A stretch of 64,000 bases of DNA from HyVt-105 sp049975425. Its GTDB lineage: Bacteria; Bacteroidota; Bacteroidia; Bacteroidales; VadinHA17. The translations under genes and the position numbers were made by a program. The stretch is from NCBI GenBank assembly GCA_049975425.1, contig JBNGDI010000003.1, positions 62,001 through 126,000 of the forward strand, in the 5' to 3' direction. Positions 8,450 to 15,233 of the stretch are shown here, in pieces; within the stretch, counting starts at the first letter, position 1, and each line of letters opens with the position of its first letter. The notes beneath the pieces are model-generated. The model saw only the letters and a list, made by a program, of their open reading frames with translations, did no database searches and was not told the origin of the DNA.

Positions 8450-9595
8450 TTAGCATCCTATTTTCCGGGAAATGACCAGTTGAAGGATCTCGCTGGTCCC
8501 TTCCCCGATCTCCAGCAACCGCTGGTCACGGTAAAACCGCTCGACGGCGTAATCCTTCATCAGGCCGTATCCCCCGTGTATCTGAACGGCTTCATCCACC
8601 ACTTCCCCGGCAATACGGGAACAATACAGCTTCGACATGGCCGCCTCGCCGGTATAATCCATACCCTGGTCTTTCATCCAGCAGGCCGTATACAGAGTGT
8701 TTCGTGCGTGTTCGATCTTTGTGGCCATATCGGCCAGTTTGAAAGCAATGGCCTGGAATTTCACAATAGGCTGCCCGAACTGCTTTCTTTCCCTGGCATA
8801 CTGCAGGGCCATTTCATAGGCTCCACGTGCCAGACCCAGTCCCATAGCCGCAATGGACAACCTGCCCCCGTCGAGGGTACTGAGCATAATCCGGGATCCC
8901 TGGCCTCTTTCTCCCAGGGTTTGTGAAACAGGTACCCGGCATTCCTCTAAAAACAGCTCGGCCGTATCCGACCCCCTCCACATCATTTTCCGGTGCATGG
9001 TAAGGCGCGTAAATCCGGGGGTGTTCTTCTCCACCAGGATGGTAGTAAATTCCTTTTTCCCGCCGTTTTCACCAGTCACTGCCTGCACGGTGGCCCCGGC
9101 CGAGATCTCCGCCGATCCGTTTGTGATAAATATTTTCGAACCGTTGATTACCCATTCCCCGTTTTCCAGGCGGGCGGTGGTACGGGTGCCCCGGCTGTCG
9201 GAACCGGCATTGGGTTCCGTGAGCCCGAAGGCCCACAAGTGTTCACCGGAGCAGAGCCCTGGCAGGTATTTCTTTTTTTGCTCTTCCGAACCATAGTTAA
9301 AAAGGGGGGCCACTCCCAGGGAATTATGTGCTGCCAGGGTGGCAGCCTGTGACCCGTCGACACGGGCAATTTCTTCCACGGCAATGATATAGGAAAGAGT
9401 GTCGAGCGAATGTCCCCCGTATTCGGGGGGAAGGGTCATTCCGAACAGACCGAGCTCTCCCATTTTCCGTGTAAGTTCGGGAGAAAACCGTTCCTCTTCA
9501 TCCAGCCGGGGTGCCAGGGGTTTGATCTCGCGTTCGGCAAAATCACGCACCGTTTTACGGATTGTTTCATGGTCTTCTGTAAGCAAGGGATTCAT
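8450..9595 (-). CDS. acyl-CoA dehydrogenase, candidate isovaleryl-CoA dehydrogenase
   Basis: A 381-residue FAD-dependent acyl-CoA dehydrogenase. LTEPNAGSDSRGTRTTA, WVINGSKIFITNG, RKQFGQPIVKFQAIAFKLADM and QIHGGYGLMKDYAVERFYRD are family landmarks. Context next to MCC subunits and a methylglutaconyl-CoA hydratase suggests that it oxidises isovaleryl-CoA to 3-methylcrotonyl-CoA. The catalytic base, however, is the canonical Glu in EIGEGTSEI, as in short- and medium-chain dehydrogenases. Classical isovaleryl-CoA dehydrogenases have EIGAGTSE and carry the base on another helix; that helix position reads LDGGR here rather than LDLER. A short/branched-chain enzyme recruited to the pathway is therefore possible. 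There is an 84-base gap to the upstream biotin carboxylase gene. Confidence 0.8.
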   Translation of the reverse strand: MNPLLTEDHETIRKTVRDFAEREIKPLAPRLDEEERFSPELTRKMGELGLFGMTLPPEYGGHSLDTLSYIIAVEEIARVDGSQAATLAAHNSLGVAPLFNYGSEEQKKKYLPGLCSGEHLWAFGLTEPNAGSDSRGTRTTARLENGEWVINGSKIFITNGSAEISAGATVQAVTGENGGKKEFTTILVEKNTPGFTRLTMHRKMMWRGSDTAELFLEECRVPVSQTLGERGQGSRIMLSTLDGGRLSIAAMGLGLARGAYEMALQYARERKQFGQPIVKFQAIAFKLADMATKIEHARNTLYTACWMKDQGMDYTGEAAMSKLYCSRIAGEVVDEAVQIHGGYGLMKDYAVERFYRDQRLLEIGEGTSEILQLVISRKIGC

Positions 9596-9679
9596 AGACT
9601 AAAATTATATGATGGCAGTAACAAATATCCGATCACTTTGTTGAAGAATAAACCTTCCTGTCTTCCACAATATACTTTT

Positions 9680-11680
9680 TCATCCTTCCGCAAACCGGAT
9701 CAATACCCTGTTTCCTTCCACCTGGTCGCCTTCGCTCACAAGGATCTCCTCCACCACTGCATCGCCGGGTGCCAGCAGGCTGTTTTCCATTTTCATGGCT
9801 TCCATAACAAGCAGGATATGCCCCTTTTTGACAGATTCTCCCTCCCTGACACCGATCCTGACCACTTTCCCGTTCATGGGAGCACGCACGGTTTTACCGT
9901 TCATTTCAGGTTCTACCGTAAGTCGTTCCACTGGTTCTTCATGCAGGAAATCCAGCCGGCGGATCTCAAAATCAAAACCCTGAAACGTCACAAAAGCCCT
10001 TCTGCTGGTATCTTCCGATATCCAGACCCTGTGCACACACCCATCGACCTCAAGGCTTACCTGGTAATCATGAACGGATTCCAGCCGCACCGCATGATGC
10101 ATTTCATCGAATGTCATATCATAACGATCCCCCCGCAGGTTCCGGATACCGACTTCCGCTTTCTTTCCGTCAATTTCCACCGGAATTTTTATTATGTGCC
10201 TCCAGTAGCCAATCCTTTCCCAGATACCGGAATCCGAACCGGCAGAAGGCATATTTTTTCTGAGGCTGTACATGATACAGGCAAAAACCGGGATATGGAG
10301 CAAACAGCCCTTTTTCTTCCGGCGGACCGTGTCGATGATTTCCTCCCGGTACATGTCAAGGAAACGTGTGGATATGTTGTTTTTCAGAAAGGCAGGATGT
10401 TTTATCAGGCCGGACAGAAATGACATGTTATTCCGCACATTATGTATCACATATTTTTCGAGGGCAATCTCCAGACCCGCAAGGGCCTGTTCCCTGTCTG
10501 ATCCGTGAACGATCAGTTTGGCGATAAGGGGATCGTAGTAACTATTGATTTCTGTTTTTCCGTTCATTCCCGTATCAATACGGATCCCATCTCCGGAAGG
10601 CTCGTGGTAAAAAGTCATTTTCCCAGGTGAGGGCAGAAAACCCTTCTCAGGATCTTCGGCATAGATCCGTACTTCCACGGCATGTCCGTTAATTCTGACA
10701 TCCTCCTGCCTGAAGCTCAGTATATGACCTTCACTTACCCGTATCTGCTCCTTCACCAGATCGACGCCGGTAATCATTTCCGTAACCGGATGCTCCACCT
10801 GGATCCGGGTGTTCATTTCCAGGAAATAGAAGTTCCGGCTCTCATCCACCAGAAATTCAATGGTACCGGCATTATCATATCCGGCGGCAACCCCTAAACG
10901 GATGGCCGCCTCTGCCATTTTTTCCCGCAGGCCGGGAGTCATAAACTGAGAAGGAGCTTCTTCCAGTACCTTCTGGTACCTTCGCTGAATGGTACACTCC
11001 CTTTCATACAGGTGCACCACATGTCCATGCCGGTCGCCCATGATCTGGAACTCGATATGCCGGGGGTTTTCCATGTATTTTTCAATATACACAGCCGGAT
11101 TGCCGAAATAATTCATGGCTTCGCGAGCCACAGCTTCCAGGGCATCCGGCAGCTCCGATTTTTTCCGTACGATCCGCATGCCTTTCCCTCCTCCACCTGC
11201 AACCGGTTTCACCAGCAGCGGCAAGCTCATTTTCCGGGCTTCCTTCAGCAACGATCCCTGATCTTCACCGGCAAACCCTTCGATTACCGGCACACCCGAA
11301 CGGGCAGCAAAGCCACGAGCCTTTACCTTGTCGCCCATCAGGGCTATCACTCGGCTATCCGGACCGATAAACCGGATGCCGGCTTCCTCACAGGCTAAAG
11401 CAAATTCCTGATTTTCAGAAAGAAAACCATAGCCGGGATGTATGGCGTCACACTCTGAACAACGGGCAATGCGAATGATCTTCTCCGTATTCAGATACGT
11501 ATCATTTAGTTCTTTATCGCCCAGAAAACACGATTCATCAGCCATCGTTACGTGGAGGGAATGTCGGTCGGTTTCCGCGAAAACAGCTACGGTTCGAATA
11601 CCCAATCCGGCAGCAGCACGAATGATCCTGACGGCAATCTCACCGCGGTTGGCTACCAGTATTTTCCGAAAATGGTCCAT
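9680..11680 (-). CDS. mccA: methylcrotonyl-CoA carboxylase alpha subunit (biotin carboxylase + BCCP)
   Basis: A 666-residue biotin-dependent carboxylase subunit. Residues 1-450 are biotin carboxylase (KILVANRGEIAVRIIRAA, HPGYGFLSEN, the ATP loop KPVAGGGGKGMRIV, EMNTRIQVEHPVTE). A linking region follows, and the last about 75 residues are a biotinyl domain with the biotinylation motif EAMKMEN. It carboxylates biotin with bicarbonate and ATP, then passes CO2 to the beta subunit at 12505. Propionyl- and acetyl-CoA carboxylase alpha subunits share the layout; the MCC call comes from the beta subunit and hydratase flanking it. It starts 9 bases after the hydratase stop. Confidence 0.88.
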   Translation of the reverse strand: MDHFRKILVANRGEIAVRIIRAAAGLGIRTVAVFAETDRHSLHVTMADESCFLGDKELNDTYLNTEKIIRIARCSECDAIHPGYGFLSENQEFALACEEAGIRFIGPDSRVIALMGDKVKARGFAARSGVPVIEGFAGEDQGSLLKEARKMSLPLLVKPVAGGGGKGMRIVRKKSELPDALEAVAREAMNYFGNPAVYIEKYMENPRHIEFQIMGDRHGHVVHLYERECTIQRRYQKVLEEAPSQFMTPGLREKMAEAAIRLGVAAGYDNAGTIEFLVDESRNFYFLEMNTRIQVEHPVTEMITGVDLVKEQIRVSEGHILSFRQEDVRINGHAVEVRIYAEDPEKGFLPSPGKMTFYHEPSGDGIRIDTGMNGKTEINSYYDPLIAKLIVHGSDREQALAGLEIALEKYVIHNVRNNMSFLSGLIKHPAFLKNNISTRFLDMYREEIIDTVRRKKKGCLLHIPVFACIMYSLRKNMPSAGSDSGIWERIGYWRHIIKIPVEIDGKKAEVGIRNLRGDRYDMTFDEMHHAVRLESVHDYQVSLEVDGCVHRVWISEDTSRRAFVTFQGFDFEIRRLDFLHEEPVERLTVEPEMNGKTVRAPMNGKVVRIGVREGESVKKGHILLVMEAMKMENSLLAPGDAVVEEILVSEGDQVEGNRVLIRFAEG

Positions 11681-11689
11681 AGGTACAGA

Positions 11690-12487
11690 TTATTCCTGGT
11701 TTATCCAGGAAGGATCCCTTTTTTCAAGAAAAGCTCTCATCCCTTCCTGCCCTTCCGCCGAAATCCTGACCGATGCGATCATCCGGGCTGTTTCCGCCAG
11801 GGCATCCTTCAGCGACCACTGGTTCGTCACTCCGTTTATCAGGAGCTTGCAACGGGTCAGGGCCTGCGGACCAGCCGCAAGCAGCAGGGCAATCATCTCC
11901 TCAAGGTGTTCTTCCAGTTCCGCTTCAGGAAGAGAACGATTCACCAGCCGGTAATGTTCAGCTTCCTTTCCGGTGAATCTTCTTCCGGTAAGCATCAGTT
12001 CCCTGGCTGTATATTCGCCCGTACGCCGTATCACAAAGGGGGAGATCACGGCAGGGACCAGTCCCAGTTTCACCTCACTGAGAGAAAACACCGCTTCATC
12101 GCAGGCATAGGCCATGTCACAGGCTGCGACCAGACCGTTGGCTCCGCCGATGGAAGCCCCGTACACCACGGCAATCGAAGGTTTAGGGCAGGAATAAAGG
12201 GTATGGAAACATTCCGCTAACCGCAGGCTTTCGCGGTAATTCTGCTCCCACGAATATCCGGCCACGTTACGCATCCAGTTCACATCGGCGCCGGCACAGA
12301 ATGCTTTTCCTTCACCCCGCAGCAGGATTACCCGCACCGCCGGGTCGGCAGTCAGGTCTCTGATGCCCTGCATGATTTCCGTTATCATGCCTTCATGGAA
12401 AGCATTCCTTACCTGCGGCCGGTTAAGCCACAGTGTTCCTGTACGGTTTCCCGTTTCCGTAAAGATAAATTGATAAGTCCCTTTCAT
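11690..12487 (-). CDS. methylglutaconyl-CoA hydratase (enoyl-CoA hydratase family)
   Basis: A 265-residue crotonase-fold protein. The oxyanion-hole motifs are FCAGADVNWM and GASIGGANGLVAACDMAYA. The catalytic-Glu segment SEVKLGLVPAVISPFVIRR and the following LTGRRFTGKEAEHYRLVN closely resemble AUH/LiuC methylglutaconyl-CoA hydratases rather than generic beta-oxidation hydratases. It would hydrate 3-methylglutaconyl-CoA to HMG-CoA, the metabolite shared with the mevalonate branch. It sits between the two MCC subunits, 17 bases after beta and 9 bases before alpha, an order common in leucine/isovalerate operons. Confidence 0.87.
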   Translation of the reverse strand: MKGTYQFIFTETGNRTGTLWLNRPQVRNAFHEGMITEIMQGIRDLTADPAVRVILLRGEGKAFCAGADVNWMRNVAGYSWEQNYRESLRLAECFHTLYSCPKPSIAVVYGASIGGANGLVAACDMAYACDEAVFSLSEVKLGLVPAVISPFVIRRTGEYTARELMLTGRRFTGKEAEHYRLVNRSLPEAELEEHLEEMIALLLAAGPQALTRCKLLINGVTNQWSLKDALAETARMIASVRISAEGQEGMRAFLEKRDPSWINQE

Positions 12488-12504
12488 CAGGCAACAGGTT
12501 GATA

Positions 12505-14121
12505 TTACATTCTGTAAACCCCTGTACGGGGCTCGTCGATCAGCCGGTTAAGCGACATGGAAATTCCCAGTGACAGAGCCACACGGGTATTCACCGGATC
12601 AAGGATACCGTCGTCCCATAGCCTGGAAGTGGAATAATAGGCCGAGCTCTCCGTTTGATACTTCAACAGCAATTCGTTTTTCATCCGCTTTTCTTCCTCC
12701 TGTTCCATGGTCTTTCCTGCTGCCGCCAGCTGGTCTTTCTTCACAAGGGTCAGCACCCCGGCAGCCTGCCCGCCTCCCATTACCGATATGCGGGCATTGG
12801 GCCACATGAACAGTAACCTTGGATCAAAAGCCCGGCCGGCCATGGCATAATTCCCCGCCCCGAAAGAACCTCCGAAAATTACCGTGAATTTGGGTACGGA
12901 AACGGTGGCCACGGCATGCACCATCTTCGATCCGTCGCGGGCAATACCCTGGTGTTCATATTGTTTTCCCACCATAAAGCCGGTAATATTCTGAAGAAAT
13001 ACAAGGGGTATTTTGCGGAAATTGCATAATTCAATGAAGTGGGCCCCTTTCAGGGCTGTTTCGGAAAACAGCACCCCGTTACTGGCGACAATACCCACCG
13101 GGAACCCCATAATCCGGGCAAAACCGGTAACCAGGGTAGTGGCGTACCTGGCCTTGAACTCATGAAACCGGCTGCCATCCACCAGGCGCATGATGATCTC
13201 TTTCGCATCCACCGGCATGTGCAGATCAACGGGAGCAATCCCGTACAATTCCCCGGGGTCGTATGCCGGTTCTTCGGCAGGCTGCACATCCAGCACCTGC
13301 CGCCGGCTCACCGGCAGGGTTGAAAAAATATCACGGCATATACCGATGGCGTGTTTGTCGTTTTCGGCATAATGATCTGAAACTCCCGAAATGCGTGTAT
13401 GTACATCGGCTCCCCCCAGCTCTTCGGCAGTCACTTCCTCGCCCGTTGCAGCTTTCACCAGCGGTGGTCCGCCGATAAAAATAGTTCCCTGCCTGCCCAC
13501 AATAATGGTTTCATCGCTCATGGCCGGCACATAGGCCCCTCCCGCGGTACATGATCCCATCACCACGGAAATCTGGGGAATACCCATGGCAGAAAGCCTG
13601 GCCTGATTGTAAAAGATCCGGCCGAAATCGAACCGGTCGGGGAACACCCTGGCCTGCTCCGGAAGAAAAACCCCTCCCGAATCGACCAGATAAACACAGG
13701 GAAGGTGGTTCTCCAGGGCAATTTCCTGTGCCCGCAAATGCTTTTTAATGGTTTCCGCCACATAGGTCCCCCCTTTCACCGTGGCATCGTTGGCCACCAC
13801 CACCGCTTCCCGGCCATGAATCACACCAATGCCCGTAACCAGTCCGGCCGATGGAAACTGATCGCGGTACTGCCCCAGGGCCGCCAGGGGGGAAAGTTCT
13901 AAAAAGGGAGTATTTGCATCAAGAAGAAGATCAATCCGTTCCCGGGCCAGGAACTTGCCCCGGGCATGATGTTTTTTCACCGCTTCGGGATGTCCGCCAC
14001 GGGTATTCTTCTTCAGGACATCCCTGAATTCATCCAGGAGTTTCTGGTAATTCCGTTTTCTTTCCAGAAATTCTCCCGACCTGACGTCGATTGAAGACAC
14101 CAATCTTTGCAAAGGAATCAA
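12505..14121 (-). CDS. mccB: methylcrotonyl-CoA carboxylase beta subunit (carboxyltransferase)
   Basis: A carboxyltransferase of up to 538 residues. It has the MCC-type segments YLVDSGGVFLPEQARVFPDR, FGRIFYNQARLSAMGIPQ, VMGSCTAGGAYVPAMSDE and GPPLVKAATGEEV, and the C-terminal FGGSFGAGNYAMAGRAFDP acyl-CoA site. It transfers CO2 from biotin to 3-methylcrotonyl-CoA. No ATG exists near the start: the longest reading begins at TTG 14121, and TTG 14103 or GTG 14100 are alternatives that better match the usual MCC beta N terminus (SSIDVRSGEF here). No Shine-Dalgarno is visible, and an intrinsic terminator ends 22 bases upstream, so this gene probably needs its own promoter. Confidence 0.9.
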   Translation of the reverse strand: MIPLQRLVSSIDVRSGEFLERKRNYQKLLDEFRDVLKKNTRGGHPEAVKKHHARGKFLARERIDLLLDANTPFLELSPLAALGQYRDQFPSAGLVTGIGVIHGREAVVVANDATVKGGTYVAETIKKHLRAQEIALENHLPCVYLVDSGGVFLPEQARVFPDRFDFGRIFYNQARLSAMGIPQISVVMGSCTAGGAYVPAMSDETIIVGRQGTIFIGGPPLVKAATGEEVTAEELGGADVHTRISGVSDHYAENDKHAIGICRDIFSTLPVSRRQVLDVQPAEEPAYDPGELYGIAPVDLHMPVDAKEIIMRLVDGSRFHEFKARYATTLVTGFARIMGFPVGIVASNGVLFSETALKGAHFIELCNFRKIPLVFLQNITGFMVGKQYEHQGIARDGSKMVHAVATVSVPKFTVIFGGSFGAGNYAMAGRAFDPRLLFMWPNARISVMGGGQAAGVLTLVKKDQLAAAGKTMEQEEEKRMKNELLLKYQTESSAYYSTSRLWDDGILDPVNTRVALSLGISMSLNRLIDEPRTGVYRM

Positions 14122-14142
14122 GTTTTATGTTTAATCAATATA

Positions 14143-14177
14143 CAAAAAAAAACCGTGATTTCTTATCACCGGTTTTC
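14143..14177 (-). terminator. intrinsic terminator, reading leftwards
   Basis: Read on the minus strand, AAACCGGTGAT and ATCACGGTTT pair around a short loop (stem with one bulged base, arms 14150-14159 and 14165-14175). They are followed by nine T residues (the A run at 14144-14152). It would stop leftward transcripts just before the MCC beta gene. Confidence 0.6.
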
Positions 14178-14211
14178 TAAACAGAGAAATATCGCGATTG
14201 GTTCACCCACT

Positions 14212-14281
14212 CCAGAGCCGATTTCCATGCTCTGGAACATATATGGCTGCCCGGGGAAAAGCTATCTTCTGCTCTTCCCCG
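14212..14281. other. two further hairpins in the intergenic region
   Basis: CCAGAGC (14212-14218) and GCTCTGG (14229-14235) form a perfect 7-bp stem with a 10-base loop. CGGGGAA (14252-14258) and TTCCCCG (14275-14281) form another, extendable by AGC/GCT. Neither is followed by a T run on either strand. They lie between two leftward terminators, so they could belong to a small leftward transcript or a leader. A weak minus-strand promoter match (TTTG, 17 bases, TAGCTTTT) starts at about 14285. No known RNA family was recognised. Confidence 0.4.
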
Positions 14282-14282
14282 C

Positions 14283-14317
14283 AAAAAAAAACAAATCGAA
14301 GGAAGTATACCCTTCGA
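14283..14317 (-). terminator. intrinsic terminator after the SH3-like gene
   Basis: On the minus strand a perfect 7-bp stem, TCGAAGG (14317-14311) with CCTTCGA (14302-14296), and an 8-base loop are followed by TTTG and a run of T (A run 14283-14291 on the plus strand). It lies about 50 bases beyond the stop of the 14367 gene. Confidence 0.65.
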
Positions 14318-14366
14318 ACGGGAAAATTCCTGTATAGAGTCTGAAGAATTAAGGAAGGTGCTGCTC

Positions 14367-14960
14367 TTATTTCCTCCAGTTTTTCAGCTCGCCGTTTTCG
14401 AAATACAGGGCCACATTGCGGTATGACCATACCTCAACGGTTTTATCCAGCTCGTGATAGCGGTCAACGTTCAGAGGCTTACCCCAGCTGTCGTATACCA
14501 TACTTCTGTTCATGCCCCGCCATATAGCCCCCCGGGCAATTTTCTCACCCATTTCGCGTCCATAGCGTTTCACCAGGATCTCTTCTCTGGTGCTGTCGAC
14601 AGAAACCTCCTGATGCGACATTTCTTCAGGATGTTCCCTGGCCCAGGCTTCCTTCACCTTTTTTTCGGTTTCTTCCGTAAAACGGGTTTGGTCAATCCGG
14701 ATATATCCACTGACTCCCTTATATTCCGCCAGATAATAATCTTCGAATTCCGAATATATCCTCACCTTTTCACCGGCCGGAATGATCATCAACACGGAGC
14801 TCAGATTTTCCATATCCTCGAAAAGCCTCGTCCCCGAAAGGGTGACCACATAATATGCATCTTCATCGCCTGTGCTACTGGTATCGGGGGTTTCCTGTGC
14901 GGAAACCGTAAACCAGCAGCCTGTTATGATTCCTGTCAGTAATACCAGTATGTTTTTCAT
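14367..14960 (-). CDS. secreted SH3-like protein, possible lipoprotein
   Basis: A 197-residue protein starting at ATG 14960 (the frame stays open 24 bases further). It begins with a signal peptide, MKNILVLLTGIITGCWFTVSAQ. The ITGC stretch could serve as a lipobox, or cleavage may follow VSAQ. Residues of about 50-110 (YYVVTLSGTRLFEDMENLSS...GEKVRIYSEFEDYYLAEYKGVSGYI) have the pattern of a bacterial SH3 domain, usually a cell-wall or ligand-binding module. The C-terminal part (SWGKPLNVDRYHELDKTVEVWSY) looks like the Bacteroidota proteins that resemble the SmpA/OmlA fold. The function is unknown. It is followed by a terminator, so it is monocistronic and separate from the mevalonate operon. Confidence 0.65.
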   Translation of the reverse strand: MKNILVLLTGIITGCWFTVSAQETPDTSSTGDEDAYYVVTLSGTRLFEDMENLSSVLMIIPAGEKVRIYSEFEDYYLAEYKGVSGYIRIDQTRFTEETEKKVKEAWAREHPEEMSHQEVSVDSTREEILVKRYGREMGEKIARGAIWRGMNRSMVYDSWGKPLNVDRYHELDKTVEVWSYRNVALYFENGELKNWRK

Positions 14961-15080
14961 GATCGGATGAACCAGGTGTACCACAGATACCTATCAAAAA
15001 CCATACCATACCTGATTACACTATTAGTCTGAATATCATATTTTTAACAGGGTTATGCAACCCTGTCGCGCTGCCTGAAA

Positions 15081-15111
15081 TTGGGAAAAACCCGGAATTT
15101 TAATATCTTTG
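15081..15111 (+). promoter_or_regulatory. Bacteroidota-type promoter for the KamA-family gene
   Basis: TTG (15081-15083) and TATCTTTG (15104-15111) are 20 bases apart and match the -33 TTG and -7 TAnnTTTG consensus of Bacteroidota. Transcription would start near 15117 and leave a leader of about 117 bases. The leader contains a 7-bp stem, CGGAAGG 15129-15135 with CCTTCCG 15158-15164. Confidence 0.6.
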
Positions 15112-15233
15112 CATATCAATGATCTTTCCGGAAGGATGCACCGGTTCAGCTTGAGTCCCTTCCGAACCAACTGGCCCTGAACCTTTCCAGGCATCTTCCA
15201 GAATATTATTAATGAAAATCAGGGAATCTTTCT

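Noticed and set aside
9410..10423. A 337-codon plus-strand frame
   Set aside because: It lies antisense to the acyl-CoA dehydrogenase and biotin carboxylase genes, with His/Phe-rich composition typical of reverse-strand shadows and no recognisable domain.
12505..14121. Propionyl-CoA carboxylase beta subunit as an alternative name
   Set aside because: The PPDR/GPPLVKAATGEEV region and adjacency to methylglutaconyl-CoA hydratase fit methylcrotonyl-CoA carboxylase better.
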